From Haloterrigena salifodinae (GTDB taxonomy: Archaea; Halobacteriota; Halobacteria; Halobacteriales; Natrialbaceae), in the NCBI RefSeq assembly GCF_003977755.1, contig NZ_RQWN01000001.1:1-64000 (forward strand): a stretch of DNA of 64,000 nucleotides, in the 5' to 3' direction. Within the stretch, counting starts at the first letter, position 1. Every line of letters starts with the position of its first letter. The notes beneath the pieces are model-generated. The model saw nothing but the letters and a program-made list of their open reading frames with translations. It searched no databases and had not been told where the DNA came from. Below, piece after piece: positions 8,734 through 17,547 of the stretch. A program made the translations under genes and the position numbers.

Positions 8734-10122
8734 TCAGTAGAAGTACTCGTCCTCGCGCAACTGGACGTAGCCGCCGTCGCGGTAGGTGAACTTTCGGCGC
8801 TTGTACTCGAGGAGAACCTTCGAAGCGCCGATTCCGGCGGAGTAGCCGCGGCTGACCAGGCCCTCGCCGTCGCCGCCCTGCATCCGGTTGACGATCTCGA
8901 ACGTGCGGTCCCAGTCGGCGGGTTCGTACTCCCTGACGATGTCGGCGAAGGAGACGTTACGAAGGATCTCGTCGCCGATGGCCTGCTTCCAGACGTCGTT
9001 GTAGTTCGCAAGCGAGTCGGTTCCGGCGAGCCGGCCGGCGATCTTCCCGGTGCGGACGGCGACGTGGTAGCCGCCTTCGTGGAAGGCCGAGGTGGTCCCC
9101 ATCGCGCCGCCGGCGACGGCGATGTTGGCGCCGACGGGCGACTCGATCGGTCGCGTCGAGGAGATGGGGTACGTCTCGGTCCCCTTCGACTTCCCGCGGT
9201 CCTCGACGCGCGGGATGTCCGTCTCGATGTCGTACTCGTCGCCGTACTCGCGCTCGAGCAGGCGCCGGATGTACTCCGCGCCCGAGGGGAGCTTGTCGTC
9301 GTCGTGCTCGAGCAAGGCGTAGGCGGCGGGGTTTTCGACGTCCTCGAGTTCCATCCCGATGGGCATGGTCAGCCCGACGCGGGCGACCGTGCCGTCGTTG
9401 GGGAAGACCCACGGGTAGGCGGTCTCGCCGGGCATGTACCCCCACCAGAACTTGAGGGTGTCCTCGAACTCCTCGAACAGTTCGGGGGGGAAGTCTCGAT
9501 ACTCTTGGTAGGCGATGTGGTTTGCCTCCGGCGGCGAGAGGTAGTCGGAGACGCTGCGGCCGGGCGCGGTGAACTGGTCGAGCGCGTCGAGGGTGATCCG
9601 GCGCTGGGGGCCGTCCGCAAGGACGACGTACTGGGCCTCGAGTTCGTCACCGTTCGAGAGGGTCAGCGTGTGGGTTGGCCCCTTCGGGCTCGAGGCGCGG
9701 AGGTCAGTATCGAGGTTCTTGACGCCCGTCCCGACGCGGAGGTCGGCGCCGGCGTCTTCGGCGCGCTCGTAGAGCCAGTCGTCCATGCGCGCGCGGTGGA
9801 AGGTGTAGCCGAAGTTGGGGTAGCTGGCGTCCATCCCCGTATTCGTCAGTTCGACCGACGTCGAGGGGCCGACGAACTCGGTCGCCTCGAGTTCCCGTAA
9901 GATGACGTCGTCGGGAATCTCCCGGTAGTCGAACTCCATGATATCGATCCAGTAGTCGAGCATCCCGGCGGCGTCGGTCGAGTCGGGCCCGAGGCCGTCG
10001 CGGTCCTCCCGCGGGACGCCTTGTTCGAAGAGAACGGTCTCGGCGCCGTGGGCGGCGGCCCGCTCGGCCGCGGACGCCCCCGCGGGTCCGCCACCGACGA
10101 TCGCGACATCTACGCGTTCCAT
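8734..10122 (-). CDS. Geranylgeranyl-reductase-family flavoprotein
   Basis: This 462-residue FAD-dependent oxidoreductase starts with the dinucleotide-binding motif VAIVGGGPAGASAAE (residues 6-20). A second FAD motif, IAVAGGAMGTTSAFHEGGYHVA, lies near 340-360. This arrangement is that of the digeranylgeranylglycerophospholipid reductase family, which saturates isoprenoid chains of archaeal lipids or quinones. An AT-rich TATA-like element (minus TTTAATA, 10148-10154) lies upstream. It stands alone between arlI and coxC, and the exact substrate cannot be told. Confidence 0.85.
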   Translation of the reverse strand: MERVDVAIVGGGPAGASAAERAAAHGAETVLFEQGVPREDRDGLGPDSTDAAGMLDYWIDIMEFDYREIPDDVILRELEATEFVGPSTSVELTNTGMDASYPNFGYTFHRARMDDWLYERAEDAGADLRVGTGVKNLDTDLRASSPKGPTHTLTLSNGDELEAQYVVLADGPQRRITLDALDQFTAPGRSVSDYLSPPEANHIAYQEYRDFPPELFEEFEDTLKFWWGYMPGETAYPWVFPNDGTVARVGLTMPIGMELEDVENPAAYALLEHDDDKLPSGAEYIRRLLEREYGDEYDIETDIPRVEDRGKSKGTETYPISSTRPIESPVGANIAVAGGAMGTTSAFHEGGYHVAVRTGKIAGRLAGTDSLANYNDVWKQAIGDEILRNVSFADIVREYEPADWDRTFEIVNRMQGGDGEGLVSRGYSAGIGASKVLLEYKRRKFTYRDGGYVQLREDEYFY

Positions 10123-10217
10123 ACTCCGTAGAGGTCTCAGCCTCCCATATTAAAATGCTTGAAACAGACGGCGACTGAACTGAACGGAAACGAGCGGTAG
10201 CCGCGCCGAATCGGAGA

Positions 10218-11918
10218 TCACGTGATCGATTCCGGTTTCTCGACGTGGAAGGGGAGACTGGCGTGACCGTCCTGTTGAAACTCGGAGATGATTCGGTTGA
10301 ACTCCTCGTAGTCGACGACGTTCTTGTAGACCATCTTCTCGATGATCCGGCGCCGATACTCGAGGTCGTCGTAGATGTCGCGCGTATCCTCGTAGCCGTG
10401 CAGCGTCGCGATCTTGTCCTCCAAGAGCACCGAGTTGTTCATGCCGGTAAACTCCAGTTGGTCGTCGACGGGATCCCACTCGAAGACCTTGTTCGTGACC
10501 AGTCCGCCGAGTTCGCTCGAGAACTTGTCGATTTCGTAAATGCTCGTACAGCGCCGGTAGTCGTCGCTCTGGATGAAGTTTTGAAAGATCACGAGGTCGA
10601 GATTGTCCAGGTGGGAGTAGGGAACGTTGATCGGGTTGCCCTTCAGCCGCTGGACTAAGCTCTTGATGTTGCCGGCGTGGAAGGTCATCATCACGGGGTG
10701 GCCCGTTTGGATCGCCTGGAAGGCCATTCGAACCTCCTCGCCGCGGGCCTCGCCGATGATGATGCAGTCGGGCCGCGAGCGAAGCGCGGCGGCGACGAGG
10801 TCGAAGAGGTCGACCTCGTTGCTGGTCCCCTCCCGCGTGAGGAGCTGTTGCCAGGTGTCGTGGGGCGGGATGACCTCGGCGGTGTCCTCGGCCGTGAAAA
10901 TCTTCGCGTCGTCCGGGATGAACGACGTCAACGCGTTGAGCGTCGTCGTCTTCCCCGACGCGGTCTCCCCGGCGACGATGGCGCTGGTCTCGTTTTCCAT
11001 CGCCAGCCAGAGGTACGCTGCGGCCGTCGGCGAGAAGGTTCCGCCGCGGGTAATCGCCGTCATCGTCAGCGGGATTTCGTCCTGCTGGCGGATCGTCATC
11101 GACGGCCCCTTTACTGAGACGTCGTTGCTGAACACGACGTTGAATCGGGAGCCGTCGGGGAGGGTTCCGTCCGTGATCGGGTCGGCGTCGGAGAGCGGGT
11201 CGCCGATCCGTTCGCCCATCGACCGCAGGAAGTGCTCGTACTCGTACTCCGATCCGAAGTCGATGTCCGTCCGAACCAGGCCGAAGACGTCGTTGTAGAC
11301 GTGGAGGTTATCGTGGGCGAGTACGTGGATGTCCTCGTTACTATCGTCGAGCAAGACCGGCTCGAGGGGCCCCAGACCGAGCACGTCCCGCCGGAACTGA
11401 TACCGCAGTCGCTCGTAGGTCCGCTGGTCGACCGAGATCGGCCGCCGAGAGAGCGCGCCGCGGAGCCGACCGAGGAAGCCGTCGACGGCCGACCGCTCCT
11501 CCGGCGGCGCCTCCGTCGTCACCGAAACCACCGGCTCGAGGACCTCTTCGATGTCCTCGCGGTCCACGTCGCCGGGATCGGTCACGTTCTTGTTTAGCAC
11601 CCGGTTTTTCACCTCCCGGAACAGCGTGACCTCGTCGTAACTCAGGGAGGGTTCGATCGCGTAGTAGATCGGGTCCTGATCGGTCGACCCGTACACGTGG
11701 GCGAAGACGAGATCATCGATCTGCCAGCAGTAGTTGGGGTGGTCGACCGTCGTGTTGTGGTGGTCCTCCGGTTCGTCGATGTACCGCGGGTAGACGTTCG
11801 TTCGGTCGTGAAACGCGGTGACGTGTTCCTCGAGGTGCGGATGGCGATCCATCTGCTCCTCAAGGTCGCTCGAGAGACTCGTTTCGTCGAAGTCGCCGGG
11901 ATCGATTTGCCAGGCCAT
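10218..11918 (-). CDS. arlI: Archaellum motor and secretion ATPase ArlI (FlaI)
   Basis: This 566-residue type IV secretion-type hexameric ATPase should drive archaellum assembly and rotation. The Walker A motif is GETASGKTT (317-325). The Walker B/His-box region is CIIIGEARGEEVRMAFQAIQTGHP. The C-terminus contains the ArlI-like MNNSVLLEDKIA block. The first 160 residues are an N-terminal domain rich in acidic residues. ArlJ, the membrane partner usually directly downstream, is absent: the next gene is a flavoprotein. It follows cheD on the same strand after 136 bases. A pilus ATPase (PilB type) is the main alternative. Confidence 0.78.
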   Translation of the reverse strand: MAWQIDPGDFDETSLSSDLEEQMDRHPHLEEHVTAFHDRTNVYPRYIDEPEDHHNTTVDHPNYCWQIDDLVFAHVYGSTDQDPIYYAIEPSLSYDEVTLFREVKNRVLNKNVTDPGDVDREDIEEVLEPVVSVTTEAPPEERSAVDGFLGRLRGALSRRPISVDQRTYERLRYQFRRDVLGLGPLEPVLLDDSNEDIHVLAHDNLHVYNDVFGLVRTDIDFGSEYEYEHFLRSMGERIGDPLSDADPITDGTLPDGSRFNVVFSNDVSVKGPSMTIRQQDEIPLTMTAITRGGTFSPTAAAYLWLAMENETSAIVAGETASGKTTTLNALTSFIPDDAKIFTAEDTAEVIPPHDTWQQLLTREGTSNEVDLFDLVAAALRSRPDCIIIGEARGEEVRMAFQAIQTGHPVMMTFHAGNIKSLVQRLKGNPINVPYSHLDNLDLVIFQNFIQSDDYRRCTSIYEIDKFSSELGGLVTNKVFEWDPVDDQLEFTGMNNSVLLEDKIATLHGYEDTRDIYDDLEYRRRIIEKMVYKNVVDYEEFNRIISEFQQDGHASLPFHVEKPESIT

Positions 11919-12054
11919 CGATGCTAGGTGTTGTTCGTCTGCCGTCCGGTTCGAGAGACGCCCCGCGTCGAACTGCGAGTCGGCCCTCGAGGCCGCGGAC
12001 GGAGGTGCCGACGGGATGCCGGCCGGCGGTCCGCGGTGATCGGGTCGAGTGGCG

Positions 12055-12828
12055 TCACAGTGTTCGCTCGGTGCCGTTCGCGCCGGTCACGCGGAGTTCG
12101 TCGGTCTGCGGATCGTACCGCAGTGATCGTCCCGCGTCGCCGCCGGTATCCTCGGCGACGACCTCGACGCCGTTGTCGGACAGTTCGCGCCGGGCCGCCT
12201 CAACATTTCGGCTGCCGATCGGGGTGTCGACCCGATCGAAGTCGACCATCGTCGCGCCGCCGGCGAGCTTAGCCGAGGCCGACGAGAGGTCGCCGCCGGT
12301 CGCGACGAACGCCGAGAGCATCGCGGCGATCCCCGTGTCGGCGAACTTCGCGTCGCTGTGGTTTTGCCCGTTCGATTCCGCGGCCCGCGGGAGCATGAAG
12401 TGTAAGAGGCCGCTGACGCCCCGGACGTCGTCGTGGACGACGAGACCGAGACAGGAGCCGAGTCCGCTCGTCCGCAGCGGTCGCCCCTCGTCGGTGATCG
12501 CGTACTCCGCGACGCCGACCGAGATGGGGTCTGCCGTCGGCTCCGGGTCGTCGGAGTCGCCGAAGACCGGAATTTCGAAGTCGTCGTCATCACCGTCGCC
12601 GTTGTCGCCATCGGCGTCGCTGTCCTCGTCCGCGCTCGAGTCGTCCGCCGACTCGCCGTAGACGGGGACCTCGACCTCGTCATCGTCGCCGTCGTCCTCG
12701 TCGTCGTCGGTCGCCGGCGTGTAGACGCTGATTCCGAGGTCGTCGGCGTCGTCGCCCTCGTCGTCAGCCCCGTCGTCGGCGCCGTAGATGGTGATCCCGC
12801 CGTCCTCGTCGTTCGCGTCGTCGCTCAT
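12055..12828 (-). CDS. cheD: Chemoreceptor glutamine deamidase CheD with acidic repeat tail
   Basis: This 257-residue protein ends in a complete CheD domain (about 100-257) with the catalytic Cys126 in GLGSCLG and His143 in LLHFMLP. CheD deamidates receptor glutamines and stimulates CheC. The first 95 residues are not part of the usual family. They are Asp-rich and carry four copies of a short hydrophobic-aromatic motif: GITIYG (11-16), GISVYTP (32-38), VPVYGES (54-60) and IPVFGDS (86-92). The start overlaps the cheC stop by four bases, so the two are co-translated. Confidence 0.9.
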   Translation of the reverse strand: MSDDANDEDGGITIYGADDGADDEGDDADDLGISVYTPATDDDEDDGDDDEVEVPVYGESADDSSADEDSDADGDNGDGDDDDFEIPVFGDSDDPEPTADPISVGVAEYAITDEGRPLRTSGLGSCLGLVVHDDVRGVSGLLHFMLPRAAESNGQNHSDAKFADTGIAAMLSAFVATGGDLSSASAKLAGGATMVDFDRVDTPIGSRNVEAARRELSDNGVEVVAEDTGGDAGRSLRYDPQTDELRVTGANGTERTL

Positions 12829-13934
12829 CGTTGGGCCCAGTAGTCCGCGATTTCCTTCGGGCTGAGCAGCAGGTAGACGTCGCAGCTGAGATCGCCCGCC
12901 GTCGATTCGAGCAGCCCCTCGAGGCTGAGGACGAACCGTTCGCCCGGTCCGAGGTTCGCGACCACGTCGTTGACGATCGACGACCGCATGTCGTCGACGA
13001 TCGTCGGCTCGCCGGCCCGGACCGCTACCTCGAGCCGGTCGGCAATCTCGTCGACGAGGCTCGTCGTCACCGCGGCGCCGACCTCGTCGGTCGATCCGTC
13101 GCGGTCGTCGAAGAAGGTGATTGCGGAGCCGATCGGCGGATCGACGAGTTCGACCACCGCGCCGAAGCTCTCCTCGTCGGAAACCGTCTCCGACAGTCGC
13201 TCGGCCGGAACGATATCCAGCGTGTCGACCGCGACGTCGGCGTCGAACTCGGTCGTTTCGAGGAGGTGGTCGCCGATCGACCGCGGTTCCATCCCGTCCA
13301 GCGCCGTCAGCACCTCGAGGAGTTCGTAATCGATCGCGCTGGCGTCGGGGTCCGCGCCGAACTGGGTGCGGGACGTCGCCTCGTCGAGGAAGAGGAACAT
13401 CTGGAACTCGATCTCGTCGTCAGGCGTCACGATCGAACTACGCTGGGAGAGCACGTGCTCGGTCTCCTCGAGGAGTTCGGATCGAACGCCCTCCTCGGGG
13501 TCGAACGCGCTCGAGACGACCGACGGCGGCGACATGACGATCGACTCGCCCTGGACGTTCGCCCAGCCGTCGACATAGCCGCTGACCATCACGTTACAGA
13601 TCTCCTCGACAGCCGACTCGTGTTTCGACGTGTAGCCGTCGTCCGAGGGCAGCATCGGCATGAACGCCTCGGCGAGTTCGCGGGCGCTGGCGCTGTCGAG
13701 GACGGTGACGACCTCCCCCTCGAGATAGCCCTCGAGGGAGATGGAGATGGCGAGTACGTCGTCGCGCTCGAACTCGTCGATCACCGCCGTCGCGGCGACG
13801 ACGTGTAAGCGACTGCAGTCGACCGAGGTGTCGACCCCGGTCAGCCCGGAGAGTCGGTCGCTCGCCCCGTCGGCGCCGTCGATGGCCATCTGGTCGAATT
13901 CTTCTAGCTTTCGTAAGTCGAGTTTCATACTCAT
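12825..13934 (-). CDS. cheC: CheY-P phosphatase CheC family protein
   Basis: This 369-residue protein is longer than a simple CheC (about 210) and seems to contain two CheC-like halves. Only the first half carries the exact active-site pattern S-x3-E-x2-N-x21-P (Ser107, Glu111, Asn114, Pro136). The second half (about 240-369) keeps the fold-like pattern but not the catalytic residues. It should remove phosphate from CheY and bind CheD. It lies between cheA (two bases away) and cheD (ATGA overlap). Confidence 0.85.
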   Translation of the reverse strand: MSMKLDLRKLEEFDQMAIDGADGASDRLSGLTGVDTSVDCSRLHVVAATAVIDEFERDDVLAISISLEGYLEGEVVTVLDSASARELAEAFMPMLPSDDGYTSKHESAVEEICNVMVSGYVDGWANVQGESIVMSPPSVVSSAFDPEEGVRSELLEETEHVLSQRSSIVTPDDEIEFQMFLFLDEATSRTQFGADPDASAIDYELLEVLTALDGMEPRSIGDHLLETTEFDADVAVDTLDIVPAERLSETVSDEESFGAVVELVDPPIGSAITFFDDRDGSTDEVGAAVTTSLVDEIADRLEVAVRAGEPTIVDDMRSSIVNDVVANLGPGERFVLSLEGLLESTAGDLSCDVYLLLSPKEIADYWAQR

Positions 13935-13936
13935 GG

Positions 13937-15952
13937 TTACAGTGTCTCCACGTCGAGGATCATCACGACCTCGCCCTCGCCGAGGACGGACGCCCCGCTA
14001 ATGCCGGGCGCACCGCTCAGGATCCCCTCGAACGGTTTGATAACGACCTCCTCCTGTCCGACGACGTCCGAACAGCGGATGCAGACCTGACGGACGTCCG
14101 TCTTGATCCGGATCACCATGTCGTCGTCGGAGCGCTCGGCGTCGCCGACGTCGAGGGTGTCGTCGAGCGCGATCAGGGGGTACACGCGGTCGTCGTGCGT
14201 GATGATCTCCTGGCCCTCGATCGTCTCGATGGTGAGGTCCTCGAGTTCGGAGATCTCGTCGATGTTCTTGATCGGAATGCCGTACGTTTCGTCCCCGATC
14301 GTCACGAAGAGCACTCGGACGATCGCCACGCTGACGGGGAGCGTGAGCGTGACGCTCGTGCCCTCGTCAGGTTCGCTCTCGACGTTGATCGTCCCGTCGA
14401 CGCCGCGAACGACCTCGTTGACGACGTCCATCCCGACGCCGCGACCGCTGACTTCGGTCACCTCGTCGCGCGTCGAGAACCCCGGGTGGAAGATCAGGTC
14501 GTAGACTTCGGACTCGTCGAGGACATCGATCTCCTCCTGGGTCATGATCCCCTTCTCGACGGCCTTCTCCTTGATCCGCTCGACGTCGAGGCCGGCGCCG
14601 TCGTCCTCGACGGTGATCGACACGCGGTCGCGTTCGCGCTCGCCGGTGAGGCGGATCGTCCCCTCGCGGGGCTTGCCCTTCTCCTCGCGGACCGCCGGCG
14701 GCTCGATCCCATGGTCGACCGCGTTCCGAATGATGTGCATCAGCGGGTCGCTCAGTTCGTTGAGGATCGAGCGGTCCATCTCGTTGTCGACGCCCTCCAT
14801 CTCGAAGTCGATCTCCTTGCCCTGATCGCGCGCGAGGTCGCGGACGACCCGCGGGAAGTTGCCGACGATCTTCTCCAGCGGAACGAGGCGGATCTCGAGG
14901 ACCGTATCCTGCAGGCTCGAGGTGATCTTGCCGTGTTCCTCGAGTTCCTCCTCGGCGGAGACGAGTCCGCTCCCCTTGATGATCTTGCGGAGCTTGATCC
15001 GACTCGTGACCATCTCCTCGACCTGGTTGTAGAGGCGGTCGACCTGTTCGACGTCGACGCGGATCGATTCGACCTCCTTGTTGCGCCGCGAGGCGATCGA
15101 CGTCTCCTCGGAGTTCGATTCGTCGGAGTCGTCGTCGCCGTCCTCGCTTGACGTGTCAGGAGCGGTCTCGACTCCGCTGTCGACCGTCTGCGCGGGCGTC
15201 TCGTCGGCCGTCTCCGTCTCGGTCGCGTCGGCGACCGAATCGACGGTCACCGATTCGACGTAGCGACTCTCCTCGTAGAACGACGCGATCTCGTCGCCGT
15301 CGTCGGCGGCGTCGACTGCCAGTTCGACGTCGAACGTGCCGTCGAACTCGCCGTCCTCGATCGTGTCCCGATCGGGAACGGTGTGGACCAGCTCGAACGC
15401 GTCGGCGTCGCCCGTCGCGTCGAGGACGAACATCGCGTCGACGCGTTTGGCGTCGGTCTCGCCCACGTCGACGGTCGCACGGTAGCGAGATCGGCCGTCG
15501 TCGTCCGCCGCGTCGTCGACCGCGGTGGCGGAGTTCGCAGCTGGCTGTTCGGTCGCCGCTTGAGCGCTCTCGCCGTCGATCGAAGCGCGAATCGATTCGA
15601 TCGTCTCCGCGGGATCGGTCGTCGGCTCGCCGTTCTCGGCGATCTCGTCGACCATCAGCTCGATCTGGTCGACCGCCTCGAAGACGAGATCCATCCGCTC
15701 GGAGGTTACCTCGAGCCGGCCGTCCCGGATCTGGTCGAGGAGGTCTTCGACGGCGTGTGATAGCTCGCTGGCCGTGGCGAAGCCCATGATGCCGAAGTTC
15801 CCTTTGAGGTTGTGGGCGACCCGGAAGACGGTCTCGATCGCCTCGTTACCGTCGGGATCGTTCTCGAGGTCGAGCAGGGCGTTGTTCAGCTTCTGGATGT
15901 CCTCCTCGCTCTCGTGGACGAACGTGGTGATGGCGTCGCTCACCCGGACCAC
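13937..15952 (-). CDS. cheA: Chemotaxis histidine kinase CheA
   Basis: This 671-residue kinase phosphorylates CheY and CheB in response to receptors. The domains are P1 with the phospho-accepting His47 (AHNLKGNFG), a receiver-docking P2 region (about 155-240), an acidic linker, the P3 dimerisation helices (about 300-360), the P4 ATPase with HIIRNAVDHGIE and DDGAGLD, and a C-terminal CheW-like P5 domain. Its start overlaps the end of cheB by 13 bases, which indicates tight translational coupling. Confidence 0.96.
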   Translation of the reverse strand: MVRVSDAITTFVHESEEDIQKLNNALLDLENDPDGNEAIETVFRVAHNLKGNFGIMGFATASELSHAVEDLLDQIRDGRLEVTSERMDLVFEAVDQIELMVDEIAENGEPTTDPAETIESIRASIDGESAQAATEQPAANSATAVDDAADDDGRSRYRATVDVGETDAKRVDAMFVLDATGDADAFELVHTVPDRDTIEDGEFDGTFDVELAVDAADDGDEIASFYEESRYVESVTVDSVADATETETADETPAQTVDSGVETAPDTSSEDGDDDSDESNSEETSIASRRNKEVESIRVDVEQVDRLYNQVEEMVTSRIKLRKIIKGSGLVSAEEELEEHGKITSSLQDTVLEIRLVPLEKIVGNFPRVVRDLARDQGKEIDFEMEGVDNEMDRSILNELSDPLMHIIRNAVDHGIEPPAVREEKGKPREGTIRLTGERERDRVSITVEDDGAGLDVERIKEKAVEKGIMTQEEIDVLDESEVYDLIFHPGFSTRDEVTEVSGRGVGMDVVNEVVRGVDGTINVESEPDEGTSVTLTLPVSVAIVRVLFVTIGDETYGIPIKNIDEISELEDLTIETIEGQEIITHDDRVYPLIALDDTLDVGDAERSDDDMVIRIKTDVRQVCIRCSDVVGQEEVVIKPFEGILSGAPGISGASVLGEGEVVMILDVETL

Positions 15953-16986
15953 CCGTCGAGCGCGTTAACGATTCCTTCGGCGAGCCGTTTCTCCGGCAAC
16001 ACCATGTCGACGTCGCCGGTTTCGACCGCGCGGCCGGGCATGCCGAAGACTCTGGAGGTCTCCTCGTCCTGCGCGATGGTCTTTCCGCCGGCGGCCTTGA
16101 TCGCGGAGAGTCCGGCCGCGCCGTCGGCGCCCATACCGGTAAACACCGCCCCGACGAGGGGCCCGGAGACCGCCTCGGCGGCCGACCGCATCGTGACGTC
16201 GATCGCGGGTTTGACGTTGTGGATCTTGGGCCCGTCGTCGTGGGCGACCGCGAGCTCGCCGTCGCGATCGGCCGTCACCTCGAGGTGGCGACCGCCCTTT
16301 GCGACGACCGCGTCGCCCGCCCCAACCGTATCGCCGTCCGATGCTTCTCGACACTCGTATGCTGTTCGCTCGTTCAGACGCATTGCAAAACGTCCGGTGT
16401 AGTGGTCTGTCATGTGTTGTACGATGAGAACTCGTAACTTCGCTTCTCGCGGCAGTTCTGCGAGCACCCGTTCGAGGACCTGCGGTCCGCCGGTCGACGA
16501 CCCGATGACGACCGTCGATCCGTCCGGGACCCGGTCGGCCGGAACCGTCGACTGAACCGGCTCCGCGCCGGCGTCCTGGGTAAGCGTCGTCGGATCGACC
16601 GCGGCCGCGGCCCGAACCTTCTCGACGATCTCGTCACGCTGGGACCAGATGTCGACCGAGAGCTGCCCGCTCGGCTTCGCGATGAAGTCGACGGCCCCCC
16701 GGTCGAGGGCCTCGAACGTCTCCGACGCCCCGTCGTTTGCTCGAGCGCTGATCACCAGCATCGGCGTCGGTCGCTCGGCCATGACCTCTTCGATCACTTC
16801 CAGGCCGTTCTTGTCCGGCATGCTGATGTCGATCGTCGCGACGTCGGGATCGCGCTCTAAGATCGCGCGGACGGCGCTGGTCCCGTCCTCGACCGCCTCG
16901 ACGACGTCGATTCCGGCCGCCGTGAGAATCTCGGAGAGAATCTCGCGCATAACGCCGGAATCGTCCGCGATAACGGCGCGAACCAT
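15940..16986 (-). CDS. cheB: Chemotaxis methylesterase CheB
   Basis: This 348-residue protein removes methyl groups from, and deamidates, chemoreceptors. The receiver domain has phospho-acceptor Asp53 (TIDISMPD). The catalytic domain has the Ser of GSSTGGP (163-164), His191 (VQHM) and a C-terminal Asp in TGMGADGA. Its ATG shares one base with the cheY stop, and its end overlaps the cheA start. Confidence 0.96.
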   Translation of the reverse strand: MVRAVIADDSGVMREILSEILTAAGIDVVEAVEDGTSAVRAILERDPDVATIDISMPDKNGLEVIEEVMAERPTPMLVISARANDGASETFEALDRGAVDFIAKPSGQLSVDIWSQRDEIVEKVRAAAAVDPTTLTQDAGAEPVQSTVPADRVPDGSTVVIGSSTGGPQVLERVLAELPREAKLRVLIVQHMTDHYTGRFAMRLNERTAYECREASDGDTVGAGDAVVAKGGRHLEVTADRDGELAVAHDDGPKIHNVKPAIDVTMRSAAEAVSGPLVGAVFTGMGADGAAGLSAIKAAGGKTIAQDEETSRVFGMPGRAVETGDVDMVLPEKRLAEGIVNALDGWSG

Positions 16987-17345
16987 CAGGAGACGACATC
17001 GTGAATCGCTTCTCGGATCGTGCTGTTCTCGAACGGCTTCATGATGTAGCCGTCAGCCCCGGCCTCGATCGCCGGCTTCATCCGCTCCTGTTGGGTCACG
17101 CTCGTACAGAAGATGACCTTGATACCGGGAGCTTTCTCCTTGATCGTGGCCGTCGCCTCGACGCCGTCGATGCCCGGCATCACCATGTCCATCATGATGA
17201 CGTCGACGTCGTAGGTGTCGACCGCTTCGATCGCTTCCGCTCCGTTTTCGGCCTCCGCGACGACGGAAAACTCCTCCTTGATCGCTTCTTCCAACACTTC
17301 TCGCATCACTTCGGAGTTATCGACGATCAGTACCTTCACTGTCAT
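16986..17345 (-). CDS. cheY: Chemotaxis response regulator CheY
   Basis: This 119-residue single receiver domain signals from CheA to the archaellum switch. The phospho-acceptor is Asp53 (MMDMVMPG), with acidic Asp9 before it and Lys near 104 (MKPFEN). It is the first gene of the leftward che operon and has a clear TATA element upstream. Confidence 0.95.
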   Translation of the reverse strand: MTVKVLIVDNSEVMREVLEEAIKEEFSVVAEAENGAEAIEAVDTYDVDVIMMDMVMPGIDGVEATATIKEKAPGIKVIFCTSVTQQERMKPAIEAGADGYIMKPFENSTIREAIHDVVS

Positions 17346-17370
17346 AGTGGTGGCCTTCTAACGACACCCG

Positions 17371-17376
17371 TATAAA
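17371..17376 (-). promoter_or_regulatory. TATA element of the cheY-cheB-cheA-cheC-cheD operon
   Basis: On the minus strand TTTATA begins 31 bases before the cheY ATG (17345), as for a leaderless or very short-leader transcript. The rest of the 17346-17547 gap is AT-rich and should also hold the rightward parA promoter; TTATGTA at 17517-17523 has matching spacing for that gene. Confidence 0.55.
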
Positions 17377-17547
17377 GAATACGGCTAACTACTATGATTT
17401 CTTACCATATAGGTTTGGACTCAAATCTCGATACGAGGTTTGAGTTGATATCGTCTCCATATACGGTTACTTAGAACGCGTTTGTCCAGTTATCGGCCTT
17501 TCAACAGCCATCGGAGTTATGTAGTATGCGGCAGAACCGTTGACCGA

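Noticed and set aside
8038-9900. Very long rightward open frame
   Set aside because: It lies opposite coxC and the reductase, has shadow-like composition and no family, and results from high GC codon bias.
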